Source of the DNA: Desulfovibrio inopinatus DSM 10711
GTDB taxonomy: Bacteria > Desulfobacterota > Desulfovibrionia > Desulfovibrionales > Desulfovibrionaceae
Length of the DNA stretch: 64,000 nt
Assembly (NCBI RefSeq): GCF_000429305.1
Contig: NZ_AUBP01000017.1
Location: forward strand, 1 to 64,000
Direction of reading: 5' to 3'
Shown here piece by piece: positions 33,967 through 43,023 of this stretch. A program made the translations under genes and the position numbers. The notes under the pieces were generated by a model. That model did not search any database and was not told the origin of the DNA. It saw only the letters and a list, made by a program, of their open reading frames with translations. How positions within the stretch are numbered: position 1 is the first letter of the stretch; every line of letters begins with the position of its first letter.

Positions 33967-35445
33967 TTAGAACCAGTTCAACGCCGCGGGGTTATGATTT
34001 TGGAAGATATGTTTGACTTCGGTGTATTCCTCAAGCCCGATCTTCCCGAGTTCGCGGCCCATGCCCGATTGCTTGTAGCCGCCCCAGGGCGCTTGCGTGA
34101 AATACACATTAAAATCATTGACCCATACGGTGCCAAAACGCAACTTTCGGGAAACACGCGCGATACGATCAGGATCTTTGGTTCGGAATCCACCGGACAG
34201 ACCGTAAATCGTATCGTTGGCCAGTGCGACGGCTTCGTCTTCTTCAGTGAATTTCTCCACGGTGATGACCGGACCGAACACCTCTTCCTGCACGATGCGC
34301 ATGGAGCTGGTGCATTCGGTAAAGAGCGTGGGCAGATAGAAGAATCCATTCGCCAACGCCGGATCACTGGGACGACTGCCCCCAAGCACGAGCTTGGCTC
34401 CTTCCCCTTTCGCGATATCGATATATGATTCGACCTTTTCAAGGTGCGTCGCCGAAATAAGCGGGCCCATGCGAGTTGCGTCGTTAAAAGCATTACCGAG
34501 TGTGATATTGGCCATGCGTTTAGCCAGCGCGTCAACAAAGCGGTCGTGAATGGCTTCATGTACGATAAGGCGTGTTCCAGCCGAGCAAATCTGACCGGCA
34601 TGGAAGAAAACGCCATTCAACGCATGATCCACGGCAACATCGAAATCGGCATCATCAAAAATGATGTGCGGATTCTTCCCGCCGAGTTCGAGGGCTATCT
34701 TTTTGACGTTGCCAGCCGCGGCCGCAATGATCTTTTTGCCTGTTGCTGCACCGCCGGTGAAGGAGATGAGGTCAACGAGGTGGCTTTCGGCGAGTTCGGC
34801 ACCTACCGTGGGACCGGGGCCGAGTACGAGATTGACTACGCCGGCCGGGAATCCGGCTTCTTCGACGAGTTGCATGGTCTTGAATGTCGTCAGCGGAGTG
34901 ATTTCGCTCGGTTTCATGACCACCGTACAGCCCGCGGCCAAGGCGGGAGCGAGCTTCCACGCGGCCTGCAACAGTGGATAGTTCCAGGGTGAAATCTGGC
35001 CGCACACCCCGACGGGCTCACGCACGACGAGACTGCTCGAATCGGGGATCGGCGAGGCAATGATTTCGCCGCCGTCTTTATCGGCAAGGCCGGCAAAATA
35101 CGTAAAGATGCCGGCAATATCGTTCATATCCCAGCGGCTTTCCTCAACGGTTTTGCCGGTATCCAAACTTTCGAGGGTGGCCAGTTCTTCATGATCGCGT
35201 CGAATGAGATCGGCCAGCTTGTTGAGCAAGGCGCCCCTATCAGCGGCCGGGGATGTTGCCCAGTCGCCGTCATCGAACGCCTTGCGGGCTGCCGCAATCG
35301 CGGCTTTGGCGTCTTCACGATCACCTTCAACCGCCTGCGTTATAATGGACCCGTCATAGGGATTGATGATGTCACGCACGGTCTTGGATTGAGCTTCAAC
35401 CCACTGACCGTCGATATGCATGGTGCGCAAGAATTCTTGGTTCAT
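33967..35445 (-). CDS. betB: Betaine-aldehyde dehydrogenase
   Basis: The ATG at 35445 (GAGGAC site) gives 492 residues of an NAD(P)-dependent aldehyde dehydrogenase. Features include the N-terminal MHIDGQWVEA, NAD-binding SFTGGAATGKKI (about 245-256), catalytic Glu in ELGGKNPHIIFDDAD (about 270) and catalytic Cys in FFHAGQICSAGTR (about 300-312). The C-terminal KQSGMGRELGKIGLEEYTEVK is typical of BetB. It oxidises betaine aldehyde to glycine betaine in the cytoplasm. It lies between betA and proX in one direction and shares their GntR regulator. Confidence 0.9.
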   Translation of the reverse strand: MNQEFLRTMHIDGQWVEAQSKTVRDIINPYDGSIITQAVEGDREDAKAAIAAARKAFDDGDWATSPAADRGALLNKLADLIRRDHEELATLESLDTGKTVEESRWDMNDIAGIFTYFAGLADKDGGEIIASPIPDSSSLVVREPVGVCGQISPWNYPLLQAAWKLAPALAAGCTVVMKPSEITPLTTFKTMQLVEEAGFPAGVVNLVLGPGPTVGAELAESHLVDLISFTGGAATGKKIIAAAAGNVKKIALELGGKNPHIIFDDADFDVAVDHALNGVFFHAGQICSAGTRLIVHEAIHDRFVDALAKRMANITLGNAFNDATRMGPLISATHLEKVESYIDIAKGEGAKLVLGGSRPSDPALANGFFYLPTLFTECTSSMRIVQEEVFGPVITVEKFTEEDEAVALANDTIYGLSGGFRTKDPDRIARVSRKLRFGTVWVNDFNVYFTQAPWGGYKQSGMGRELGKIGLEEYTEVKHIFQNHNPAALNWF

Positions 35446-35471
35446 GGTGTCCTCATGTGTTTGTGAGGAAG

Positions 35472-35710
35472 GAGGGAATGCCTCCGGCGGCTCAAGAAAC
35501 TTTTTGAAAAAAGTTTCTTGAGAATCTTCAAAAACTTTTAACGATTTCAAGGTGTTTAATGTATGAATGTGGTTTGTGGTAAGCGGCACCACATTCATTT
35601 CGCTAAAGTTTTTGGAAAAGGGGGTGGGGTTTGGGGAGGTGAAAGAACCCTTTTCTTAAAAAGGCCAAAAACTCACCTGTTCCCTCCCCAACCGCCGGAG
35701 GCATTCCTCT
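35472..35710. repeat. Intergenic repeat region with CCGCCGGAGGC motifs
   Basis: GCCTCCGGCGG (35480-35490) and CCGCCGGAGGC (35692-35702) face each other. Between them the stem CAAGAAACTTTTT/AAAAAGTTTCTTG (near 35493-35520) precedes copies of AAAACTTTT. The same motif occurs at 32815-32826 and 37416-37426. This type of repeat is widespread between genes in Desulfovibrio genomes; its role is not known. Confidence 0.7.
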
Positions 35711-35720
35711 TCTTCCTTCT

Positions 35721-37358
35721 TTACTTTTCGTGTTTGTAAAATGGTGCCGTGTTTGGTTGAGCCGGGGTATTACCTAAGATGGCATCGGCGGCTTTTTCTG
35801 CAATCATCATGACTGGGGCGTAAATGTTCCCGTTAGTGATGGACGGCATGATGGAGGCATCGACGACGCGCAGATTTTCTACCCCATGGACTTTGAGGTT
35901 GGAATCCACGACGGCCATGTCGTCATACCCCATTTTACAGGTGCAGCTCGGATGGTAGGCGGACTCGCCTTCACGGGCCACGAAATCGAGAATTTCTTCG
36001 TCGGTCTGGCACTGATCGCCGGGCGCGGTTTCAGCACCGCGGAATTCATCGAATCCGGGCTGCGTCATGATGTTGCGCGTTACCCGAATGGCTTCAACCC
36101 ACTCGCGGCGTTCTTGTTCCGTCGAGAGGTAGTTGAACTGCACGGCCGGGTAGGTTTTGGGATCGGAGGACTTGAGTTTGACATGCCCGCGTACGTCCGT
36201 GTTCATGGGGCCGACGTGGACCTGGTAGCCATGCCCTTGCTCGGCAACAGAGCCGTCGTAACGAATGGCAATGGGCAGGAAGTGATACTGCAAGTTGGGA
36301 TATTCCACCCGATCATTACTGCGGATAAATCCACCGGCTTCAAAGTGGTTGCTGGCTCCGGTCCCCTTGCGTTGGAAGAGCCATTGGAAACCGATAAACG
36401 GATGACGCCACCATTGGAGAGCGGGGTAGAGGCTGACCGGCTTTTTGCAGGCGTATTGAACGTAAACTTCAAGGTGGTCTTGGAGATTCTCCCCAACACC
36501 GGGCAGGTCATGGACCACATTGATGCCGTGGCCTTTCAGTTCTTCAGCGTTGCCGATGCCGGACAACTGGAGCAATTGCGGTGAGTTGATGGCGCCGCCG
36601 CAGCTTATGATTTCGCCGCCCTTGGCCGTGTAGACCTTTTTGCCTTTGGCGTACTCCACACCCACGGCTGTGTTGCCTTCGAACAGGATACGCAGTGCTT
36701 GCGCCCGGCAAATCACTTTGAGGTTAGAGCGATTTTTCACCGGGTGGACATAGGCCCGCGCCGCGTTCCAACGGCGTCCGCGGTAAATCGTGGCGTCGAA
36801 ATGGGCAAAGCCTTCTTGTTGGTAGCCGTTGACGTCATCTGTGAGCGGGTATCCGGCTTCTTGAACGGATTTGAAAAAAGCATCGAACAGCGGGTTATCG
36901 CATTCGGGGGTATGGATATACAGCGGGCCGCTGACGCCTTGGTAGGCGGAGGCGCCACTCATGTGCGTTTCGAAACGTTGAAAATAGGGCAGGCAGTGAG
37001 CGTAATCCCAGTCTTCCAGGCCGTCGTTTTTCGACCATTTCTGATAATCCATGGCATTGCCGCGGATGTAGATCATTCCGTTGATGCAGCTTGAACCACC
37101 AAGGACTTTGCCGCGAGGCTGATAGACGCGGCGGTTGTGCATGTACGGCTCGGGCTCGGATTCATACCACCAGTTATAGGTCTTGCCAGCTAGCGGATAA
37201 GTGAGGGCGGCAGGCATATGGATACGGAAATCGAACCGGTAATCCGGCGGACCGGCTTCAAGGACGAGAACTTTGTTCTTGGGGTTGGCGCTCAAACGGT
37301 TAGCCAGAACACTGCCGGCGGAACCGCCGCCGACGATGATGAAATCGTAGTTTTTCAT
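35721..37358 (-). CDS. betA: Choline dehydrogenase (GMC oxidoreductase)
   Basis: The ATG at 37358 gives 545 residues. The FAD-binding Rossmann motif is YDFIIVGGGSAGSVLANRL (residues 3-21). GMC signatures include GGSSCINGMIYIRG (about 82-95) and CGGAINSPQLLQLSGIG (about 258-274), the second GMC motif. The C-terminal active-site His is in ESAYHPSCTCKMG (about 470). It oxidises choline to betaine aldehyde, passing electrons to the membrane quinone pool. The order regulator-betA-betB-proX makes a complete osmoprotectant locus; in an anaerobe the electron acceptor must be something other than oxygen. Confidence 0.9.
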   Translation of the reverse strand: MKNYDFIIVGGGSAGSVLANRLSANPKNKVLVLEAGPPDYRFDFRIHMPAALTYPLAGKTYNWWYESEPEPYMHNRRVYQPRGKVLGGSSCINGMIYIRGNAMDYQKWSKNDGLEDWDYAHCLPYFQRFETHMSGASAYQGVSGPLYIHTPECDNPLFDAFFKSVQEAGYPLTDDVNGYQQEGFAHFDATIYRGRRWNAARAYVHPVKNRSNLKVICRAQALRILFEGNTAVGVEYAKGKKVYTAKGGEIISCGGAINSPQLLQLSGIGNAEELKGHGINVVHDLPGVGENLQDHLEVYVQYACKKPVSLYPALQWWRHPFIGFQWLFQRKGTGASNHFEAGGFIRSNDRVEYPNLQYHFLPIAIRYDGSVAEQGHGYQVHVGPMNTDVRGHVKLKSSDPKTYPAVQFNYLSTEQERREWVEAIRVTRNIMTQPGFDEFRGAETAPGDQCQTDEEILDFVAREGESAYHPSCTCKMGYDDMAVVDSNLKVHGVENLRVVDASIMPSITNGNIYAPVMMIAEKAADAILGNTPAQPNTAPFYKHEK

Positions 37359-37480
37359 AAACAATACTCCTTTGAAACGATCAGCCGACATATTGGGGGA
37401 TCGGTCGTCGATGGGGCCTCCGGCGGCAAGGGGGAGTCCCTCCTTGATCCTTGATATAAGGGCCAGGTGGAGGCCTGGTA

Positions 37481-38245
37481 TTAGAGGTTCATGGATTGCT
37501 TCTGCTGCACACTGGCGATGCAACGGCGCAGCATGACGTAGTGGAAGCCGGTAAATGAGAGGGCTTTCAATGGGTCTCCTTCGGCAATGGCTTTGGCCGT
37601 ATCGGTCCAGTTGCCGGCCGTGGCGGCCCGAAATTCAGGATCGGCATAAAGCAGGTCATCCAAGGAGGTGAAGCCAAGCTGCATGGCCTGCATAACCCAT
37701 TCAAAGATGGGATTTTTGGTCATTTTCGCCAACAAGATATTCAGATCACGGTCCATTTCAGACGCAGATGCTAAGTCGGGCGTGTCCTGGGTCAAGACGT
37801 CTTCCAGTCGACTTGCCAATGCGATAAGCTCCGCCTTTTCTTCGTCTGTACCTTTGGTAATGGCCATGGTCGTGATGATACGGTCGTGGCTTTCGCGAAA
37901 CTCGATAATGCAATTGGGGCTGATGTTCCGCTGCTTGAGAAACAGAGCCAAAGATTGACTGATCGTGACAACGTCGATGTTTTTGACGAAGGCACCCCCC
38001 TTGGCTCCTTTGCGAATTTCAAGCAGGCCTTTTTCCTTCAGTGCCCGCAATGCCTCGCGCACAACACCACGGCTCGTTTCGAACCGGTGCTGCAAGTCGC
38101 GCTCACTCGGCAAACTCTCGCCGGGTTTTATCTTTCCGTCGAGAATTGCCGCTTCAATCTGTAAAATCACTTCTTCACTGGCACGTCCTCCGGTGACGGG
38201 AACGAACAGTGTTTCTTGGTCCGACATTTCCAAAATCTTGGCCAT
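37481..38245 (-). CDS. FadR-type GntR regulator (FCD domain)
   Basis: This 254-residue regulator has an N-terminal winged helix (PGESLPSERDLQHRFETSRGVVREALRALKEKGLLEI, about 42-78). An all-helical FCD effector domain (about 100-235) follows, with ligand-site His and Asp in FRESHDRI and MDRDLNILLAKM. It is the first gene before betA and probably controls the bet operon, perhaps with choline or betaine as ligand (inference). A palindrome TGGTCGGACCA lies 87 bases upstream of its start. Confidence 0.85.
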   Translation of the reverse strand: MAKILEMSDQETLFVPVTGGRASEEVILQIEAAILDGKIKPGESLPSERDLQHRFETSRGVVREALRALKEKGLLEIRKGAKGGAFVKNIDVVTISQSLALFLKQRNISPNCIIEFRESHDRIITTMAITKGTDEEKAELIALASRLEDVLTQDTPDLASASEMDRDLNILLAKMTKNPIFEWVMQAMQLGFTSLDDLLYADPEFRAATAGNWTDTAKAIAEGDPLKALSFTGFHYVMLRRCIASVQQKQSMNL

Positions 38246-38694
38246 AATGGTTCGACCTTTTCAGGTTTTTTTTAAGGAAATTGAGAGATAAACAGCAAGA
38301 TGATCGGATGTGTTTTTTTCTCGCTTCGTTTTGGTCGGACCATTCTGTCTAGGAAAGTGCAGAGTGTCAAGGCTCGAAGAGTCATTTTTTAAAAATCAAG
38401 AAAAGAAGAAGTCTGGAAAAGAGTCCGGGGGATAGCTCCACTCTCTTGATTGCGATTGCGATTGCGTGGAGTTTCTATTGTTTGTGTAAAACATCCTTGA
38501 TAGATGCGTAATGCAAGAAAGGGATGAATCCACTACGTCTTTTAGGGAAGGAGATTTTTCGACTGATTTGAAAGGGTTGTGCTTTGTGCTGGCAGTTTTT
38601 TGATTTGGCTATGAGTTACCATAGAGAGTTCTACTGCATTAAGCGGTTGATTTTGTTTTAGTAAATGCCTAGCGTAATAAAATGGGACAATGTC
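38246..38694. promoter_or_regulatory. Upstream region of the GntR gene with FadR-type operator
   Basis: TGGTCGGACCA at 38332-38342 is a perfect palindrome and fits the FadR-subfamily TNGTNNNACNA operator pattern. A weaker copy TGGTTCGACCT overlaps the start of the regulator gene (38238-38248). Beyond this, the region holds a short GATTGC hexamer repeat (38449-38467) and AT-rich sequence leading to the next gene. Confidence 0.6.
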
Positions 38695-40944
38695 ATGCAA
38701 TATTCTGAGATAAACAGTTTCTTGTTGTTTTTTGGGTATCCAAGGAGTGGGCACTCATTTCTTGGACAATGTATAAATTCAAGAAAAGATGCAGTCGTAT
38801 CGCATGAGTCTTCTTTTTTGCATTCATTATTGTACGAAAATGACATTACATTTGGACAAATTGTTGATGATATTGTCAGTGTGAATGATCATTTCTGCAA
38901 TAATTTGAATTACATATGGGAATCATACGATTATAAAATAATTCCAGAGGCACAAGTATCACATGATGTGGTTCAATGTGTAGGAAATAAGAAAGGTGCT
39001 GGGACGACACAATTATTGCTAAATTATCCATTTCTGTTGCAACGATTAAGATCTATAGTTTCTGTAGATATTAAATTTATTCATTACGTAAGAAATCCGA
39101 TTGATACCATCTCAACAATGACTTATAGACAAAATGCATCTTTGGCGAAAGTTGTAAGTATTTTTAAGAATATAGTGAAGGCAAATGCCGATATTATGTC
39201 CACTCTTTTGGAGAGAAAGGAATATATTGTCATATATCATGATGATTTTATAGAAAATCCAAGGCGAGAGCTCCATAGAGTTTCTCAGTTTCTGAGTCTT
39301 GAAAAAGATGATGAATGGGAGAGACGATGTGAAGATAAATGTTATAGAAAAGAATCACAATCTCGGTTTAAAGCACTATGGACTGTTAATGATGTACAGT
39401 CTGTTGTTGATATTTGTAATTCATATAATGTATTTAACAGATATATTGATTTTTCTTGCTCTTTTCTGCGAGATGTTAAGTCTGGTGCATTCGCTCCACG
39501 AAAAGATGTTGTGCAGTGGAATTCAATTCGAAGTGATATAGTGAATGCAGAAACAGATGAATCGATATATGAAGGTGTCTTGTTCGCTCTTGGTCCTTTG
39601 GCTGACTATTCTCAAATTAATTTTCTTATAATGTACGTTGTGACAAAGTTGAAAGATCTTCGTCTTGCTCAGATATTAACAGAAAAAGCGTTGCGTCTTA
39701 ATCCTTCAAGTAATCTCTCGTGCCAACTTCTTGCGTTGGTTACATATTTGAAGGGAGAACCTGAAAAGGCGTTAAAACTATTAGAAAAAAGTGCAGATAT
39801 CTCTCCTAGAGCTTTCAACACAAAGGAACTCTCTCTCTCGCGACAACTTTTAAGCATGGGGCGTTTTGATGAAGCTGAAAAATATTGCAAAGAAGCGCTC
39901 CGTCTTTTTCCAAACTCTGCTGCCCCTCTTTTTGTACTGAGCCAAATTTATTCACGACAAGGGGATAACGGAAAAGCAATGGAGGTGATTCGATATGCTA
40001 TTGAATTGCAGGATGATGACTATAGGCTGTATAATCAGTTAGGTGTGCTTTGTAAGGAGGTTGGTAACCTTGAAAAAGCAGAAGGAGCTTTTCGTAAATC
40101 TATTCAATTAAATCCACGAGCCTCTTCTTCACATATTCAATTGAGCCATGTGTATGCTCAGCAAAGTAATTATAAAAAAGCGATAGAGGTTATCGATAAT
40201 GCAATTACTATAATACATGATGATTATGATCTTTATAGTTGTCTTGGATCTCTCTGTATGGACAATAATGATGGTTTGAGAGCAAAGGAATCTTTTTTAA
40301 AAGCTGCTCAGCTCGATAGAGAGAATCCTCTTCCGCATTTTCATCTTAGTCGCATTTATGAAAAAGAAAGAGATTTCAAGTCGGCTATATGTGAAATTAA
40401 ATGTTCAATTGAATTAAAAGAAAATGTTTTTTCTTTCTATAATCAGTTGGGACTTCTTTCTATAAAGTCAGGTGACCTTGCAAGTGCGGAAAAAGCATTT
40501 TGTAAAGCTGTCCAATTGAATTCACGAGTTCACTCTCCCCATGTCTCCCTGAGTCATGTGTATGCCCGACAAGGGAATAACAAGAAAGCGCTCGATGAGA
40601 TTCAATGTGCCATTGCATTGAAGCATGACGATCACGCTTCTTATAATCACCTTGGAAGGATTTTGTTGAGGATCGGGGATCTTGAAAAATCGGAAGAAGC
40701 CTTCTGCAAAGCCATCCAATTGAATGAGCGAGTTTCCTCTCCACATATTCAACTGAGTCATGTGTATGAAAAACAAGGTGACATTGTGAGAGCTATCCAG
40801 AAAATGCGCGATGCTATTTTATGGAAAGAAGATGACAAAGGCTTGTATACTCGCCTTGCTGATTTGCTTAAGCACAATGGAGAGATTTTGAAAGCCAATG
40901 AGATGTATGCCAAGGTGCTTGCTATAGATTCATTGTCGGATTGA
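38695..40944 (+). CDS. Sulfotransferase-domain / TPR-repeat fusion, AT-rich
   Basis: The frame gives 749 residues from the ATG at 38695 (GGGA upstream; an ATG at 38665 is possible). The N-terminal about 270 residues look like a sulfotransferase: LLFFGYPRSGHSFLG is the PAPS 5'-phosphosulfate loop, and FIHYVRNPIDTISTM and VIYHDDFIENPRREL correspond to the 3'-phosphate site and later helix. The rest is about ten to twelve TPR units of 34-36 residues (YNQLGVLCKEVGNLEKAEGAFRKSIQL). Base composition is clearly AT-richer than the neighbours, so it is probably acquired. The acceptor is unknown; polysaccharide or protein sulfation is possible. Confidence 0.78.
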   Translation: MQYSEINSFLLFFGYPRSGHSFLGQCINSRKDAVVSHESSFLHSLLYENDITFGQIVDDIVSVNDHFCNNLNYIWESYDYKIIPEAQVSHDVVQCVGNKKGAGTTQLLLNYPFLLQRLRSIVSVDIKFIHYVRNPIDTISTMTYRQNASLAKVVSIFKNIVKANADIMSTLLERKEYIVIYHDDFIENPRRELHRVSQFLSLEKDDEWERRCEDKCYRKESQSRFKALWTVNDVQSVVDICNSYNVFNRYIDFSCSFLRDVKSGAFAPRKDVVQWNSIRSDIVNAETDESIYEGVLFALGPLADYSQINFLIMYVVTKLKDLRLAQILTEKALRLNPSSNLSCQLLALVTYLKGEPEKALKLLEKSADISPRAFNTKELSLSRQLLSMGRFDEAEKYCKEALRLFPNSAAPLFVLSQIYSRQGDNGKAMEVIRYAIELQDDDYRLYNQLGVLCKEVGNLEKAEGAFRKSIQLNPRASSSHIQLSHVYAQQSNYKKAIEVIDNAITIIHDDYDLYSCLGSLCMDNNDGLRAKESFLKAAQLDRENPLPHFHLSRIYEKERDFKSAICEIKCSIELKENVFSFYNQLGLLSIKSGDLASAEKAFCKAVQLNSRVHSPHVSLSHVYARQGNNKKALDEIQCAIALKHDDHASYNHLGRILLRIGDLEKSEEAFCKAIQLNERVSSPHIQLSHVYEKQGDIVRAIQKMRDAILWKEDDKGLYTRLADLLKHNGEILKANEMYAKVLAIDSLSD

Positions 40945-41062
40945 TCTGGGTATATCATGATAGAAATTGTTTATGAGAATAGGACATCCCATTCAATACA
41001 GAATTCATGATTCGTTTCGAGGATGCGCGACGTCGTATAAAGAGCATTATGTGTCGTCGTGA

Positions 41063-41854
41063 TTAGGTTGCACCGTATAACCGAAGACGTTGTCGTTGTT
41101 CTCCAAGAACATGCACCTGTACGCGTGGATTCTTGTGTTTTTCTTGGTCGCGTCCCACCATATAGGTGAAATTCATGGTGTCATCTTCGGCGAAGGGCAT
41201 GTGATAGATAATGACGTGTCGCGGTCGGAAGATCGTGTTGATAATATGTTGCCCGTGGGGATTGTGGTAGAAAATGGGATTCACGAATACCGCGTCGAGC
41301 CTCACATTGTGCAGTGCGTTTTCGTAGTACTCGGCGACATGGTCGGCGTCTCCGGTGAAAAGAATGTTCATACCGTTTAGTGCAACGAGAAAACAGTCGT
41401 TGCGGACATCTTGATATTGCGGTCCCATGTGGAGGGTACCGATGGCAGTGATATGGAGATGCTCGGCGAGCCTAACGTGTCGGGTTTGTCCTGGTTCCAA
41501 TCCAAATGTATGATGCGGGATGTTCTGTTTTCGAACATGGCCGAGCAAGTCGGCATAATCTGCTGAGCCGCCGGTCTCGTCCGGCAGAAGAAGTCCTTGG
41601 ATGGGACGGTGGCGAAGATATTCCAATACGTATCCGGGGGTAAAATGGTCCGGATGTTCGTGTGTAAACAAGAGATAATCGAGATGTTCGAATGGTGGTG
41701 CGCTATCTCGCATAGAGGCCATTTCGCTTTGAGGAACACGACTGAAGGGATGGCCGCCTTCGTGATGCATTCCATCCACCAGCAATCCTGTTCCATTTTG
41801 TTCAACCATGACGCCAGCGTTAGCAATCAAGGTGATATCGATTGTATTTGCCAC
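41063..41854 (-). CDS. MBL-fold metallohydrolase
   Basis: The most likely start is a GTG at 41854 with GGGGAGA seven bases upstream, giving 263 residues. The metal-binding motif FTHEHPDHF (HxHxDH, about 68) is followed by LHMGPQYQDV, FTGDADHV (Asp ligand) and a C-terminal VIIYHMPF His. This is the UlaG/YcbL type of metallo-beta-lactamase fold. The exact substrate is unknown. It is a single gene, divergent from the 42114 gene. Confidence 0.85.
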   Translation of the reverse strand: MANTIDITLIANAGVMVEQNGTGLLVDGMHHEGGHPFSRVPQSEMASMRDSAPPFEHLDYLLFTHEHPDHFTPGYVLEYLRHRPIQGLLLPDETGGSADYADLLGHVRKQNIPHHTFGLEPGQTRHVRLAEHLHITAIGTLHMGPQYQDVRNDCFLVALNGMNILFTGDADHVAEYYENALHNVRLDAVFVNPIFYHNPHGQHIINTIFRPRHVIIYHMPFAEDDTMNFTYMVGRDQEKHKNPRVQVHVLGEQRQRLRLYGAT

Positions 41855-42113
41855 GTTTTTTCTCCCCTCGTCAGACCGTGATGCCATGACAGGTGTCGTA
41901 CCATGGCTGCAATGCGTAAAGAGAAAGCAAGAACAGCGCCAAGGTGATTTTGTCGATCTTTCGAGTCTGGACGATCGAACACCTGATGAGGCATAGACAC
42001 GGAAAGCGTCCGTCTCGGCCAACGGCTTTGGAAAAAGCCGTGACGACGCAGAACACGACTATATGTGTTGCAGAGATGAAGTTTACGACAGGATTTAAGC
42101 ACAAGGAGCAGCA

Positions 42114-42974
42114 ATGCCTCTTTATGATACGTTGCAAAAGGCATTATCGGCTATTTCAGGACACCAAGAGGGGATGACGCGTCTGTTGCAAGACAATATC
42201 ACCTCCCAAGCCTTTGCCCATATTCGGGAAGGACAACTTCACATCTCGCAGGAAACACTTCGGCGTGAACTAGAGAAGATTGAAGATATACAGCCATTTT
42301 TGAAAGACCTCCGCTGCCATGCTGACGGCATAGACGTCGAGCTTGAAGGGAAACGATTTGGCGGGGGCGTTGCGCTCCATTTGCGACTTGCTGTTGAAAC
42401 GTTGGTGTTAACGGATCAAACGCAAGTCTTGGTGCTTCGCATTCTTGAAGAAACGCCAATCGGCCAAGACACTCTTGGCAAAGTTCTTTGTGGCGTCGGT
42501 TCTGCATTGGTGGGAAGCCTGGCACGCCATTCGCTCAACCAAACGAACTTGAAGCAGTACGCTGAATTTGATGAAACCAATCAGACCGTGACAATCCAAC
42601 TGGGCGAACTCGAAGTTATTCAACAGATGTTGAAGCCGAAAATATCAAATTGGTCAGCGTCGGCACCTCTCAGTATTGTGGGCATTCGTGGATGCCAACA
42701 TAAAGAGAATGGTGTTTTGCTCCAGATTATTCCATCGGCACAACTCAAAAAAGCATACGATAAAGTGTATGATTTCAATGAGAAAAGTAAAACTTTTTTT
42801 CGTGATTCGGGAAATACGCAGCACAAACGTAGCGAGGCCAAAACCTTCGGGGAAACACTCCAAGGCCAGAATCCCAGTGCGCAGGAGTTTCTTGAGAGAG
42901 GGAAAAAACTCGTGAAGTTTGGAAAAGGTGCTTTTGATATGCTGTATGATAAAACGAAAAGTCGTATGAAATGA
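42114..42974 (+). CDS. Protein of unknown function (286 aa)
   Basis: AAGGAG with good spacing precedes the ATG. The product has no signal peptide. It has a central region with LHLRLAVETLVLTDQTQVLVLRI that may be beta-rich or weakly membrane-associated, an Ala/Gly patch GKVLCGVGSALVGSLA, and a Lys-rich C-terminus (QEFLERGKKLVKFGKGAFDMLYDKTKSR). I do not recognise the family. It faces the malic-enzyme gene across a stem-loop. Confidence 0.72.
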   Translation: MPLYDTLQKALSAISGHQEGMTRLLQDNITSQAFAHIREGQLHISQETLRRELEKIEDIQPFLKDLRCHADGIDVELEGKRFGGGVALHLRLAVETLVLTDQTQVLVLRILEETPIGQDTLGKVLCGVGSALVGSLARHSLNQTNLKQYAEFDETNQTVTIQLGELEVIQQMLKPKISNWSASAPLSIVGIRGCQHKENGVLLQIIPSAQLKKAYDKVYDFNEKSKTFFRDSGNTQHKRSEAKTFGETLQGQNPSAQEFLERGKKLVKFGKGAFDMLYDKTKSRMK

Positions 42975-42984
42975 TACTGTTGGA

Positions 42985-43012
42985 TCCCAGGGGAGCGTGT
43001 TCTCCCCTGGGA
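42985..43012. terminator. Stem-loop between convergent genes
   Basis: TCCCAGGGGAG and CTCCCCTGGGA pair perfectly around CGTGTT. It serves both the 42114 gene and malic enzyme; no long T-run follows on either strand. Confidence 0.6.
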
Positions 43013-43023
43013 CTGATATTTTC

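Noticed and set aside
38449-38467. GATTGC hexamer tandem repeat
   Set aside because: Only about three units, likely a chance simple repeat; no associated feature.
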